A stretch of DNA of 64,000 nucleotides from Gemmatimonadota bacterium (GCA_022820995.1 JAJEEM010000074.1:1-64000), one strand, 5' to 3'; positions 53,118 to 62,405 are shown, counted from the stretch's first letter. Program-made: numbers and translations. The notes: a model not told the origin generated them from the sequence alone.

Positions 53118-54029
53118 TCACGGAGTTCGCTGTCCGTTGCCGGCGATCGAGCGGCGGATGGCGCGGGCGGTGATCCCGGCGCGGTAGTCGACGAGGCGCC
53201 GCCCGTTCTCCACCGTCCGCTCCACCGGCGAGAGGTCGACGCCGTTGATCGAGAAGAGGCCGGCCTCGAGCCGCTGGTCCGCCCGGATCGTCTCCGGATC
53301 GACCGTCGCCATAATGGACGAATAGTGATAGTCGTCGTGGTACTCGTTGCGGGTCGCCACGCACTCGTCCGGCTGCTGGAATATATCCAGTTCCTCCTTC
53401 AGATAGTCGCAACTGTAGATGTCTTCCGTATAGTACTCCGGGATGAAGTGGACGCGGGCCGGACGGTCCGCCCAGGCGCGATTGAGGGCGGCGGCCACGT
53501 TCTCCATCCCGCTGACGTTTCCTCCGCTGTCCCCGATGAGGACGAGATTCTCGAACCCGTGCGCGGCGAGGCTGCCCAGGACATCCGTGAGCATGGCCTC
53601 GAACGTCTCCTGCCGGACGCTGATCGTCGCGTGGTAGCGCATGTGTCCGGACGGGGGATCGATGCTTCCCTCCGGGACCAGCTTGATGACGGGCGCGACA
53701 AGCGCGTTCCCGAGTTCGCGCGCGATCGCTTCCGCCGTGGCCTGCAGCACGAAGTTGTGTTTCCCGCTCGCGAGGTAGGGGCCGTTCTGCTCGATGCCCC
53801 CGGTGCCGATGATCGCCGTCGTCATCCCCTCGGCGAGGGCGTCGCGCACCTCCATCCAGGTCATCTCCTCGATCCACACCGTGTCGAGGCGCTCGATCGG
53901 GCGCGGGGCGTCCAGATCCTGTCCGGCGGCCGGGGTCCCGCCGACGATGGCAAGGGCGAACAGGGCGCACGCGACGAGTTGGCGGGTGCGGCGCGAGGAC
54001 GGCGTACGAGGCGGGGCTTGGCTTGCCAC
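53118..54029 (-). CDS. Exported creatininase-family protein with altered metal-site residues
   Basis: 303 residues, GTG start with GGGAG upstream. The signal peptide is RQLVACALFALAIVGGTPAAGQ. The creatininase/FAPy-deformylase fold is visible from IIGTGGIEQNGPYLASGKHN, GHMRYHATISVRQETF and LIGDSGGN. Canonical members use Glu, His, Asp and a second His (EQHGPHL..TD, NGHGGN) to hold two metals. Here Glu80 is kept, but His is Asn82, Asp is His91 and the His of NGHGGN is Ser168, by eye. Thus it may bind a different metal set or a ligand without catalysis. It is divergent from the amidase gene, with 101 bp between the starts. Confidence 0.83.
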   Translation of the reverse strand: MASQAPPRTPSSRRTRQLVACALFALAIVGGTPAAGQDLDAPRPIERLDTVWIEEMTWMEVRDALAEGMTTAIIGTGGIEQNGPYLASGKHNFVLQATAEAIARELGNALVAPVIKLVPEGSIDPPSGHMRYHATISVRQETFEAMLTDVLGSLAAHGFENLVLIGDSGGNVSGMENVAAALNRAWADRPARVHFIPEYYTEDIYSCDYLKEELDIFQQPDECVATRNEYHDDYHYSSIMATVDPETIRADQRLEAGLFSINGVDLSPVERTVENGRRLVDYRAGITARAIRRSIAGNGQRTP

Positions 54030-54130
54030 GGCGATCTCCCGTGTCGAGGCTGCGGCGGATGGCGGACGATCCCTACTATACAGCCGGATTCCGCCTGTGC
54101 GTCAGAGCCCCGGACCAACGGAGGACCGCC

Positions 54131-55870
54131 ATGAGATCGTTCCCGCGCGTTGCCGCTCGCGCTCCCCGCGCTTCGTTCGCTGCGTCGGCGTGCCTCTTGT
54201 CGGCCTCGGTCCTCGCGGGCTGCCAGGCACGGCCGGTCGACCGGGCGCCGTTCGACGTGGTGGAGGCGACGATTCCGGAGATGCAGGCGGCGATGGAGAG
54301 CGGGCAGCTCACGTCGCGGCAGCTCGTCATGGAGCACCTGTCGCGGATCGCGCGCTACGAGTGGCAGCTCAACGCGGCCGTCTCGATCAACCCGAACGCG
54401 CTCGCGGAGGCCGAGGCGCTCGACGCGGAGCGGGCGGCGGGCAGCGTACGCGGGCCGCTGCACGGCATCCCCGTCGCGCTCAAGGACAACATCCACACGA
54501 CGCACATCCCGACGACGGGCGGGTCGCTCGCCTTCGAGGGGTATTACCCGCCGTACGAGGCCACGCTGACGACGAACCTGCGCGAGGCGGGCGCGATCAT
54601 CATCGCGAAGGCGGGGCTCACGGAGTTCGCGAACTTCATGGCGGGGCCGCCGAACCAGATGCCCGGAAACTACAACGCTCTAACGGGTTACGGTCTCAAC
54701 CCCTACGATCCGCGCCGCGACCCTCGGGAAGACCGCAACGATGGGCGGCCGGCGCTCACGACGGGCGGCTCCAGCTCCGGGATCGGGACGGCCGCGAGCT
54801 TCTGGTCCGCGAACGTGGGGACGGATACCGGCGGGTCGATCATCAGCCCCTCGAACGCGAACATGCTCGTCGGCATCCGCCCGACGATCGCGCGCGTCAG
54901 CCGCTGGGGCGTGGCTCCGGTGACGCTGGACCACGACATGGCGGGGCCGATGGCCCGCACGGTGACCGACGCGGCGATCATGCTGGGGGCGATGGAGGGG
55001 GCCGCGCCCGACCCGAACGACGCGGCCACCGCGCGCTGCGAGGCGCCGCCGGGGCGGGACTACACACCCTTCCTGAACGCCGACGGGCTGGAGGGCGCGC
55101 GGATCGGGATCCCCCGGGCCTTCTACTACGAGCCCGTGGAGGTCGGAGGCGAGACGATCGGAGGCCTCGGCGAGGAAGCGGCGGCGCTCATGGCGGAGGC
55201 CATCGCGGTCCTCGAGGCGGCGGGCGCCGTGATCGTGGACCCGGCCCAGATCCCCAGCTTCGTCGATCCGGACCCGGAGGCCAACTTCAACACGTGGCCG
55301 CTCTGCATCGGCGGGCACCAGGCGAAGGGGTCGGACGAGGGGTGTTCGGTCAACTTCAAGTACGGGATGAAGCGCGACTTCGACGCGTGGCTCGCATCGC
55401 TCGGGCCCTCGGCGCCGGTCGCGACGCTCACCGAGCTTCGGGAGTGGAACCTCGCGCACCGCGGCGCGGGGTCGATGAAGTACGAGCAGTCGCGCTACGA
55501 CATCTCCGATGAGATGGATGTGGAGGCGGACCGCGCCCGGAACGCGGCGGACATGGCGAAGGACTCGCTGCTGAGCCAGATGCGGGGGATCGACGCCGTG
55601 CTGGAGGAGTACGACCTCGACGCGATCTTCACGCCCGGAAGCCGGGGAGCCGCCCTCGCCGCGCGGGCGCAGTACCCCCACATCGTCGTGCCCTTCGGCT
55701 TCGTGCCCAACGCGCCGACGCCGCCCTTTCCCGAGGGCTTCGACGCGCGGCCCGCGCCGTTCGGGATCGGGCTCACGGGGGCGGCCTGCAGCGAGCCGCG
55801 GCTCATCGAACTCGCATACGCCTTCGAGCAGGCCACGCTGCGCCGCGTGCCGCCCGAGAGCTTCCCGTGA
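54131..55870 (+). CDS. Lipid-anchored amidase-signature enzyme
   Basis: 579 residues from the ATG at 54131 (CGGAGG upstream). The signal peptide has lipobox LAGC (Cys31). The amidase-signature triad is present: Lys118 in PVALKDNI, Ser in TGGSSSG (212-217), and nucleophile Ser236 in GTDTGGSI. Length and motifs match exported amidases related to GatA-type enzymes, which hydrolyse amide bonds in small molecules or peptides. A segment unlike cytoplasmic GatA (NPYDPRRDPREDRND, about 190-205) lies between the two Ser motifs. It overlaps the following tesB start as GTGA. Confidence 0.9.
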   Translation: MRSFPRVAARAPRASFAASACLLSASVLAGCQARPVDRAPFDVVEATIPEMQAAMESGQLTSRQLVMEHLSRIARYEWQLNAAVSINPNALAEAEALDAERAAGSVRGPLHGIPVALKDNIHTTHIPTTGGSLAFEGYYPPYEATLTTNLREAGAIIIAKAGLTEFANFMAGPPNQMPGNYNALTGYGLNPYDPRRDPREDRNDGRPALTTGGSSSGIGTAASFWSANVGTDTGGSIISPSNANMLVGIRPTIARVSRWGVAPVTLDHDMAGPMARTVTDAAIMLGAMEGAAPDPNDAATARCEAPPGRDYTPFLNADGLEGARIGIPRAFYYEPVEVGGETIGGLGEEAAALMAEAIAVLEAAGAVIVDPAQIPSFVDPDPEANFNTWPLCIGGHQAKGSDEGCSVNFKYGMKRDFDAWLASLGPSAPVATLTELREWNLAHRGAGSMKYEQSRYDISDEMDVEADRARNAADMAKDSLLSQMRGIDAVLEEYDLDAIFTPGSRGAALAARAQYPHIVVPFGFVPNAPTPPFPEGFDARPAPFGIGLTGAACSEPRLIELAYAFEQATLRRVPPESFP

Positions 55871-56778
55871 GCTACACCGTACAGGATCTCGTCGACCTGT
55901 TCGACCTCGAGCCGGTGGAGCGGAACATCTATCGCGGGCAGAACCGGGACATCGGCTCGGGCCGGATCTTCGGGGGACAGGTGCTCGCCCAGTCGCTCGT
56001 GGCGGCGCGCCGGACGGTCGACGCCGAGGACCGCTCCGCGCACTCGTTGCACGGGTACTTCATCCTGGCCGGCGACCTGGAGATTCCGGTCGTCTACTTC
56101 GTGGACCGCCTGCGCGACGGACGCAGCTTCACCACGCGGCGCGTGACGGCGATCCAGCACGGCCGCGCGATCTTCAACATGTCCGCCTCGTTCCACAAGA
56201 CGGAGGACGGCATCGAGCACCAGGACGAGATGCCGGAGGTGCTGCCGCCGGAGGCGCTGGAGTCGGAGATCGACATCATCCGGCGGAATGCCGAGCGCGT
56301 CCCCGAGCCGCTCCGCTCCCTGCTCACGCAGGACCGGCCGCTCGACCGGCGTCCGGTGGCCCCGCTCGACCCCTTCAAGCCGAAGCCGGACCGGCCCGTC
56401 CGGCGAGCCTGGATCCGCACCGTCGGAGAGCTGGGCGACGACCCGCTGGACCACCAGGCCGTCCTCGCCTACGCCTCCGACTACGGGCTGCTGCGCGCCG
56501 CCCTCGTTCCGCACGGGCGTACCTTCTTTGACCGCGACCTGATGGGCGCCTCGCTCGACCACGCGATCTGGTTCCACCGTCCCTTCCGGGTCGACGACTG
56601 GCTCCTGTACGTGACCGAGAGCACGGTCGCGAGCGGCGCGCGGGCGTTCACGCGCGGGAGCTTTTTCACGCGGGAAGGGGCGCTCGTGGCCTCGGTCGCC
56701 CAGGAGGGGGTGATCCGAACCGGCGGCCGGCCCGCTTCGGCCCGGAGGCCCGCAACCGATGAGGGAGACGACAAATGA
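55867..56778 (+). CDS. tesB: Acyl-CoA thioesterase II
   Basis: 303 residues, GTG start overlapping the amidase stop by 4 bp. A double hot-dog fold is shown by GQNRDIGSGRIFGGQVLAQSL, HSLHGYFILAGD, VDRLRDGRSFTTRRV, and in the second half SLDHAIWFHRPFRVDDWLLY, RGSFFTREGALVASVAQEGV. The Asp of LDHAIWFH and the Gln of AQEG correspond to residues of the TesB catalytic site. It hydrolyses acyl-CoA to free acid in the cytoplasm. It is the only cytoplasmic product of an operon with an amidase lipoprotein and an NHL lipoprotein, so co-transcription rather than direct interaction is implied. Confidence 0.93.
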   Translation: MSYTVQDLVDLFDLEPVERNIYRGQNRDIGSGRIFGGQVLAQSLVAARRTVDAEDRSAHSLHGYFILAGDLEIPVVYFVDRLRDGRSFTTRRVTAIQHGRAIFNMSASFHKTEDGIEHQDEMPEVLPPEALESEIDIIRRNAERVPEPLRSLLTQDRPLDRRPVAPLDPFKPKPDRPVRRAWIRTVGELGDDPLDHQAVLAYASDYGLLRAALVPHGRTFFDRDLMGASLDHAIWFHRPFRVDDWLLYVTESTVASGARAFTRGSFFTREGALVASVAQEGVIRTGGRPASARRPATDEGDDK

Positions 56779-57827
56779 CACGGCGAATCACACGACTCGG
56801 CATCCTCTTCTGCCTCGCCGCGGTCGTCGCGGCGTGCGGCGGCTCCGGGGACGAAGGCGGCGCGGCGAACGCGGACGGCGCGGCGCAGCACCTGGAGCCC
56901 GTCAACGACCTGCCCGGCCCCTACGAGCGCATCGAACCCTGGGCGGAACTGCCCCCGGGCGCGGTGCAGTGGGGGCAGGTCACGGGCGTCGAGCAGGGAC
57001 CGGATGGCCATCTCTACGTCATGCACCGCTGCTTCGAGAACAGCTGCGCCGACCGGCCCGAAGACCCGATCGTCAAGTACGACATGTCCGGCCGGGCCCT
57101 CGCTTCCTGGGGGGCGGGACTGTTCAACTATCCGCATGGATTTTATGTGGACGATGAGGGAAACGTCTGGGCGACGGACGCCCGCGGAAACGGGGAACTC
57201 GGGCACCAGGTGTTCAAGTTCAGCGCCGACGGCGAACTCCTGCTCACGCTCGGGCAGGCCGGCGTCGCGGGCCTCGGACCCGACGTCTTCAACCAGCCGA
57301 CGGATGTCCTCGTCCTTCCCGGCGGGGATTTCCTCGTCACCGAAGGTCACGGCGAAGGCAACGACCGCGTCGTGCGCTTCAGTCCCGAGGGGGATTTCCT
57401 GGACGCCTGGGGCGGGCCCGGCTCCGGCCCCGGCCAGTTCAGCACGCCGCACGCCATCGCCCGCGACTCGCAGGGACGGATCTTCATCGGCGACAGGGCC
57501 AACAACCGCATCCAGATCTTCCTCGAGGACGGAACGTTCCTGGAGGAATGGAAGCAGTTCAGCCGTCCCAGCGGGATCTTCATCGACGACGACGACACGA
57601 TCTACGTCGCGGATTCCGAGAGCTGGGGGCCGAACAACCCCGGCTGGAAGAAGGGGATCCGGATCGGGAGCGCGCGCGACGGATCGGTCTCGTACTTCAT
57701 CGAGGACATCGAGTCCACGACGATCGAGCACAGCGGCGCCGAAGCCGTGGGCGTGGATTCGGAGGGCAACGTCTACGGCGGCGTCGTCCGCCGACGCATG
57801 CTGGAGAAGCACGTGCGCGTGAGATAG
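56775..57827 (+). CDS. NHL-repeat beta-propeller lipoprotein
   Basis: 350 residues. The ATG overlaps the tesB stop (ATGA). The signal peptide ends in lipobox VAAC (Cys21). NHL blades recur: GVEQGPDGHLYVMHR, FYVDDEGNVWATD, HQVFKFSADGELLLTLG, FNQPTDVLVLPGGDFLVTEG, DRVVRFSPEGDFLDAWG, ANNRIQIFLEDGTFLEEW, GVDSEGNVYGG. The pattern matches bacterial homologues of the peptidylglycine alpha-amidating lyase propeller, many of which are annotated as such without proof. One insertion (CFENSCADRPED) could hold a disulfide. It is probably a periplasmic or outer-membrane-associated protein. It converges with the gene at 57843, 15 bp away. Confidence 0.88.
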   Translation: MTRRITRLGILFCLAAVVAACGGSGDEGGAANADGAAQHLEPVNDLPGPYERIEPWAELPPGAVQWGQVTGVEQGPDGHLYVMHRCFENSCADRPEDPIVKYDMSGRALASWGAGLFNYPHGFYVDDEGNVWATDARGNGELGHQVFKFSADGELLLTLGQAGVAGLGPDVFNQPTDVLVLPGGDFLVTEGHGEGNDRVVRFSPEGDFLDAWGGPGSGPGQFSTPHAIARDSQGRIFIGDRANNRIQIFLEDGTFLEEWKQFSRPSGIFIDDDDTIYVADSESWGPNNPGWKKGIRIGSARDGSVSYFIEDIESTTIEHSGAEAVGVDSEGNVYGGVVRRRMLEKHVRVR

Positions 57828-57842
57828 GGGACGTCGGCCCGG

Positions 57843-58910
57843 CTACCTCGTCCAGATCACGACGGCCCCGCAGCGCGCGTCGTATCCACCGAACTCGGGC
57901 GGCAGTTCCCCGGCGCCCTGGTACACCTCGATGCCGGCGACCTCCACCGGCAGCACGAGCGTGTCCACTTCCCGGACCGGAATCGGAGAGCCATCGAGGT
58001 AGGCGCTGAGTTCACAGCCCCCCGGCGTGAACCCTCCGGCCGCCCTCCGACTCTCGACCCAGCAGTCGCGGAACCCGGAGCCGGGGCAGCGAAGGCGGAT
58101 GCCGGGCGCGTCGGCGAGCATGTGCGAGACGCGGAGCGGGCGCCGGCGGTCGATGTCCTCCAGCGTGAAGTATGTGCCCCCGCCGATGAGTTCGCCGAAG
58201 TACTTGCGGTCGTAGAACCCGTTGATCTCCAGCCGTCGCGGCCGGCTTGCGGTGACCACCAGCGGTTCCATCTCCACCGGTGCGGGCACGAGACCGATCT
58301 GAAGTTCCGTGCTCAGTCCGCGGACCACCGTCACCTGGTAGCGGAGGGAAGCGTAGCCGATCCTTTCGACCTCGAGCACCTGCTCGCCACTGGGCACGCC
58401 GGTGAGAGCGAAGCGGCCCTGGCGGTCGGTCTGGATCTCGGCCGGCCGGCCGACGAGCGACACCGTGGCCGTGGCCACGGGATCCTCGGTGGACGCGTCG
58501 AGCACTCGGCCCACGATCCTCCCCGGCTCGGTGTCTCCGAACAGGACGCGCAGGTGGATCTCGTGCGGCGCGCCGGGCTCGAAGACGACCGTCGCCTCCT
58601 CGCTCGAATCATCCCCGAACTCCGCCCATAGCGTCGCCCCCCGCGCGTCGGCGGGGACGCAGAGCGAGAAGCGCCCGTCCGCCGCCGCGGGTTCGCGCAG
58701 GGGCCTGAGCACCTGGTCGCCGGTCCAGCGGAGCACGACCGTGGCTCCGGGAAGGTTGAGGGCCCCGGACTCCTCGGTCACGAGCACGTGAAGCGAGGCC
58801 CTGTCCCCGCACTCACCCTGCTGGCCCGCGACCGCGCCGGTCACCGCGGCGAGCTGCGCAAGAACCAGGGGCGCCACGGTCACCACTGATCGAACGGTCC
58901 GGTTGGTCAC
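57843..58910 (-). CDS. Carboxypeptidase-regulatory-like / TonB-plug-like protein without barrel (copy 2)
   Basis: 355 residues from the GTG at 58910 (GGGAG upstream). The signal peptide is VAPLVLAQLAAVTGAVAGQ. The order is an Ig/transthyretin-like domain (about 35-115), a carboxypeptidase-regulatory-like domain (about 130-200, RIVGRVLDASTEDPVATATV), then a plug-like segment (PLVVTASRPRRLEINGFYDRK, TYFTLEDIDRRRP, MLADAPGIRL, ending VVIWTR). The beta-barrel of TonB-dependent receptors is absent and the protein ends where the plug would meet the barrel. It is a paralogue of the next gene upstream (58936-59952), 25 bp away, and both end in a similar AVV.WTR. Function unknown; possibly a partner that occupies or gates another receptor (inference). 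Confidence 0.82.
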   Translation of the reverse strand: MTNRTVRSVVTVAPLVLAQLAAVTGAVAGQQGECGDRASLHVLVTEESGALNLPGATVVLRWTGDQVLRPLREPAAADGRFSLCVPADARGATLWAEFGDDSSEEATVVFEPGAPHEIHLRVLFGDTEPGRIVGRVLDASTEDPVATATVSLVGRPAEIQTDRQGRFALTGVPSGEQVLEVERIGYASLRYQVTVVRGLSTELQIGLVPAPVEMEPLVVTASRPRRLEINGFYDRKYFGELIGGGTYFTLEDIDRRRPLRVSHMLADAPGIRLRCPGSGFRDCWVESRRAAGGFTPGGCELSAYLDGSPIPVREVDTLVLPVEVAGIEVYQGAGELPPEFGGYDARCGAVVIWTR

Positions 58911-58935
58911 GGTTCCGACTCCCGCAAAAAAAGGA

Positions 58936-59952
58936 CTATCTGGTCCAGGCGACGACCGCGCCGCATCGGTTGCGCTCGTCCCGGAACCCGGCCGGCAGAC
59001 CCTCCAGTCCCTTGTAGATCTCAAGTCCGGCGACTTCGTTCAGCAGCACCGCTCCGCCGATGCCGTATCCGCGTACCGGGATGCCGTCGACATATATGGC
59101 CATCGGACAGCCTTTCCATCCCATATGTCCCGCCGTGTTCACCAGCGTCACGCCGCTCCGGCGGATTTCCGGAATATGGTCCGAGATGAAGCGGCCGACG
59201 CTGCCGGCCCGCCAGCGCTCGATGTAGTCGGCGGTGAGGAACGTACCGGCGCCGAGCAGCTCGCCCCACAGCTTGCGTTCATAGAAGCCCGTGATCTCCA
59301 GCCGGCGCGGCCGCGTGGCCGTCGCCACCAGCGGTTCCATCTCCGCCGACGCCGGGACGAGCCCGACCTCCATTTCCGTCGTGAGACCGCGGTGCACCGT
59401 GACCCGGTGGCGCAGCGGCGCGTAACCCGGCCGCCGCACCTTCAGTTCATGCGCCCCGACGGGCAGGCCGCTCAGGACGAACCGCCCACGGCCGTTCGTC
59501 CGGACTGTCGCCGTCCTCTCGGGCACGGACACGGCCACCGCGGTCAGCGGACCCTCCGTTACGAGATCGTTCACCCGGCCGATGATCCGTCCCGTCCCCG
59601 CCGGGCCGGTGAGGATCCGCAGCCCTACCTCTGTTGTCGCCCCGGGCTCGAACGCGATGACCGCCTGCTCGCTCGAACCGTCGCCGAACTCGGCCCAGAG
59701 GGTCGCCCCCCGCGCATCTTCCGGAACGCAAAGATGGAAGCGCCCGTCCGGCCCGGCGGCACCGCGCACCGGCGCGCGCTCGGCAGCCGTCCAGCGAAGG
59801 ACCACCGTTGCTCCCGGCGCGCGCACGGTCCCCGACTCGTCCGAGACGAAAACACTCAGCGAAGCCCTGTCGCCGCAGCCATCCGCCTGCCGAGCCGCGA
59901 CGGATCCTGCGCCTGTCGTCGAGAAAACTACCATCAGCACCGCTGTGACCAT
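58936..59952 (-). CDS. Carboxypeptidase-regulatory-like / TonB-plug-like protein without barrel (copy 1)
   Basis: 338 residues from the ATG at 59952 (GGGAG 5 nt upstream). The signal peptide is AVLMVVFSTTGAGSVAARQ. It has the same layout as the following gene: CGDRASLSVFVSDESG, GATVVLRWT, ARGATLWAEFGD, RIIGRVNDLVTEGPL, RRLEITGFYERK, LTADYIERWRAG, a plug-like MAIYVDGIPVRGYGI, and AVVAWTR at the end. Short plug-only proteins with a GFYERK motif recur in Gemmatimonadota. It lies 13 bp after the aminotransferase stop, so the aminotransferase and both plug-like genes probably form one operon. Confidence 0.82.
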   Translation of the reverse strand: MVTAVLMVVFSTTGAGSVAARQADGCGDRASLSVFVSDESGTVRAPGATVVLRWTAAERAPVRGAAGPDGRFHLCVPEDARGATLWAEFGDGSSEQAVIAFEPGATTEVGLRILTGPAGTGRIIGRVNDLVTEGPLTAVAVSVPERTATVRTNGRGRFVLSGLPVGAHELKVRRPGYAPLRHRVTVHRGLTTEMEVGLVPASAEMEPLVATATRPRRLEITGFYERKLWGELLGAGTFLTADYIERWRAGSVGRFISDHIPEIRRSGVTLVNTAGHMGWKGCPMAIYVDGIPVRGYGIGGAVLLNEVAGLEIYKGLEGLPAGFRDERNRCGAVVAWTR

Positions 59953-59965
59953 GCCTCTCCCTCTC

Positions 59966-61291
59966 TCAGGCGAGCGCGGCGTCGATGGCGGCGGCGTGCC
60001 TTCCGAGGAAGGCATCGAATGCCGCCACCAGCGCGTCGCAGTCCTCGTCATCGTGCGCCATCGAGACCGTGACGAACCCGCGTCGGGCCACGTAGAACCC
60101 GGCAAGCAGCATCTCGAGCTGGAAGAGGTCGCGGGCCGCCATCGGCGTGTGCGCGACATCGGCGCGGCGGCGGATCGGCGTCCGCTGGAAGTGGACCGTC
60201 ATGATCGAACCGCGGCCCGTGACCTGCGCGGGCGCGTCCCTCGCCGCCGCGACCCCGTTGAGGGCGGCCCGCAGCGCATCTCCCCGCACCGTCAGCCGGC
60301 GCACCGCGTCGGGCGTGAACACATCCCGCAGCCCCGTGAGGCCCGCCGCCATGGTCAGCGAGTTGTTGTTGTGCGTGCCGGGGTGGCTCAGGTGATTCTC
60401 CCGGCGCGGATCGAAGCGGTCCATGAGATCGGCGCGTCCCCCGAAGGCGCCGAAGGAGGCGCCGCCCCCGAGGTACTTCCCGAAGGTCGTGAGGTCGGCG
60501 TGGATGTCGAGCGCTCCCTGCAGGCCGCCCGGAGCGAGCCGCGACGTCTGGACCTCGTCGAAAATCAGGACGACGCCGGCCCGGCGCGTCGCGTCCCGAA
60601 GCGCGTTCAGAAATACGCGGGTCCCGGGGATGCACCCGCCGCCCGCCAGCATGGGCTCGACGAGCACGCAGGCGAGGTCGGTCGCCCGTTCCGCGATGAG
60701 GGACCGCGCCGACTCGGCGTCGTTGTAGTCCGCGACGATCCACGGGAAGGGCACGTTGAGGCGCCGGTCGGGGCCGGTGAAGTTCAGCGGCCCGCCGTGA
60801 TACGCGCCGTCGAACACGAGCACGCCCTCCCGGCAGGTCACGGCGCGCGCCAGGCTGACCGCCATGAGGTTCGCCTCCGTCCCGGAATTCGTGAAGCGCA
60901 GCCGGTCGACGGAGGGAAAGCGGCGACAGATGAGTTCGGCGAATTCCTGCTGGTTCGGACTCGGCCCGCCGAGGGTCAGGCCCCTCCCCGCCGCCTCCAC
61001 GATCGCGTCCCGGATGGCGGGGTTCGAGTGGCCGTAGAGCCCGGCGGTGTAGTCGTTGAGGAAATCGACGTAGACGTGCCCGTCGAGGTCGTGGAGGCGC
61101 GACCCTTCGCCCCGGACGATGGTGACGGGGAAGGGGTCGTAGTGGTTGACCGTTCGCGTGTCCGCCCCCGGCAGGTAGTTCGTCGAGCGCTCGAAGCTCG
61201 CCTGACTCAGGGGATTCGCCGCCGCGTAGCGCGCCGCCGCGTCGGCCGCGAGTTCCTCCAGTGACCGCGTCCGGACCGGGCCAGTCGTCAT
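59966..61291 (-). CDS. Class-III aminotransferase, glutamate-1-semialdehyde aminomutase-like
   Basis: 441 residues from the ATG at 61291. PLP fold-type I motifs are GSRLHDLDGHVYVDFLNDYTAGLYGH, FTNSGTEANLMAVSLARA, VFDGAYHGG, LIFDEVQTS (Asp245) and TTFGKYLGGG (Lys272, Schiff base). Overall similarity is to glutamate-1-semialdehyde 2,1-aminomutase and its aminotransferase relatives. However, the gene is not with heme genes, and the replaced HemL signatures (EVQTSRLAPGG instead of EVMTGFR) suggest another amine or amino acid substrate. It is divergent from an aldo/keto reductase, which could act on a carbonyl product (inference). Confidence 0.88.
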   Translation of the reverse strand: MTTGPVRTRSLEELAADAAARYAAANPLSQASFERSTNYLPGADTRTVNHYDPFPVTIVRGEGSRLHDLDGHVYVDFLNDYTAGLYGHSNPAIRDAIVEAAGRGLTLGGPSPNQQEFAELICRRFPSVDRLRFTNSGTEANLMAVSLARAVTCREGVLVFDGAYHGGPLNFTGPDRRLNVPFPWIVADYNDAESARSLIAERATDLACVLVEPMLAGGGCIPGTRVFLNALRDATRRAGVVLIFDEVQTSRLAPGGLQGALDIHADLTTFGKYLGGGASFGAFGGRADLMDRFDPRRENHLSHPGTHNNNSLTMAAGLTGLRDVFTPDAVRRLTVRGDALRAALNGVAAARDAPAQVTGRGSIMTVHFQRTPIRRRADVAHTPMAARDLFQLEMLLAGFYVARRGFVTVSMAHDDEDCDALVAAFDAFLGRHAAAIDAALA

Positions 61292-61400
61292 CTGTTCCGT
61301 CCCCCGCTCGGTTTCCGCTACGTTGCCGGTGCCCCCCGGCGCCCGCGGTGCGAGCGGGCGTCCCCCGGACGGTTGCACCCCATCGGAGGATACCAAGATC

Positions 61401-62369
61401 GTGGAGAGAAGAAAACTCGCCAATACCGGGCTCGAGGTGTCCCGCGCGTGCATGGGCACCATGACGTTCGGGTCGCAGACCGATGTCGATACCGCTGCGG
61501 CGATGGTGGACCTGTGCTTCGAGCGGGGCATCGACTTCTTCGACACCGCGAACGTCTACAACCAGGGCCTGTCGGAGGAGATCCTGGGAGAGGTCCTCGG
61601 GGACCGGCGCGCGGATATCGTCCTGGCGAGCAAGGTCTGCAATCCGATGGGAGATCCCGTCGAGTACCGGGGGCTCTCGCGCGACGCGATCCGCCGCGGC
61701 ATCGACGAGTCGCTGCGGCGGCTCGGCACCGACTATCTCGACATCTATTACCTGCACCTGCCGGACTATGAGACACCGATAGAGGAGAGTCTCGCCACGC
61801 TGGAGGAACTCCGGCTGGAAGGTCTCATCCACTATCCGGCGACGTCCAACTACAGCGCGTGGCAGATGGCCGAGATGTTCGCCATCTGCGAGCGGGAGAG
61901 CTGGGCGAAGCCGTGGATCGCGCAGCCGATGTACAACCTCGCGGCGCGCGGGATCGAGCAGGAGTATCTCGCGTTCACGAAGCGCTACGGGATCTCGAAC
62001 GTCGTCTACAACCCGCTCGCGGGCGGGCTCCTCACCGGCAAGCAGAGCCCCGGGGCGCCGCTCCCCGGAACCCGCTTCGACAACAACCGGATGTACCTCG
62101 ACCGCTTCTGGCACGACGAGTACTTCCGCGCCGTGGCCGAGGTCGGGACGATCGCACGGGAAGCGGACGTGACGCCGGTACAGCTCGCCCTGGGCTGGCT
62201 GCGCGCGCAGGAGGGGGCGGACTGCATCATCCTCGGAGCATCACGAATGGCGCACCTCGAGGAGAACCTCGCCGCCTTCGACGCCCCGCCGCTCGGCGCC
62301 GAGGTGCTCGCCGCCTGCGATGGCGTGTGGGCGCGGCTGCGGGGGCCGACGCCAGCCTACAACCGCTGA
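61401..62369 (+). CDS. Aldo/keto reductase
   Basis: 322 residues from the GTG at 61401 (GGAGGA about 10 nt upstream). The barrel begins RRKLANTGLEVSRACMGTMTFG. The catalytic tetrad is DTANVYNQG (Asp, Tyr), VLASKVCNP (Lys) and YYLHLPDY (His). PLAGGLLTGKQ and ILGASRMAHLEENL are late family motifs for NADPH binding. It reduces an aldehyde or ketone; its substrate is unknown. It is divergent from the aminotransferase, with 109 bp between the starts, and converges with the asparaginase-like gene. Confidence 0.9.
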   Translation: MERRKLANTGLEVSRACMGTMTFGSQTDVDTAAAMVDLCFERGIDFFDTANVYNQGLSEEILGEVLGDRRADIVLASKVCNPMGDPVEYRGLSRDAIRRGIDESLRRLGTDYLDIYYLHLPDYETPIEESLATLEELRLEGLIHYPATSNYSAWQMAEMFAICERESWAKPWIAQPMYNLAARGIEQEYLAFTKRYGISNVVYNPLAGGLLTGKQSPGAPLPGTRFDNNRMYLDRFWHDEYFRAVAEVGTIAREADVTPVQLALGWLRAQEGADCIILGASRMAHLEENLAAFDAPPLGAEVLAACDGVWARLRGPTPAYNR

Positions 62370-62405
62370 GTCCCGACCGCGGCGCGAACCACGCTCGGGG
62401 CGCCG

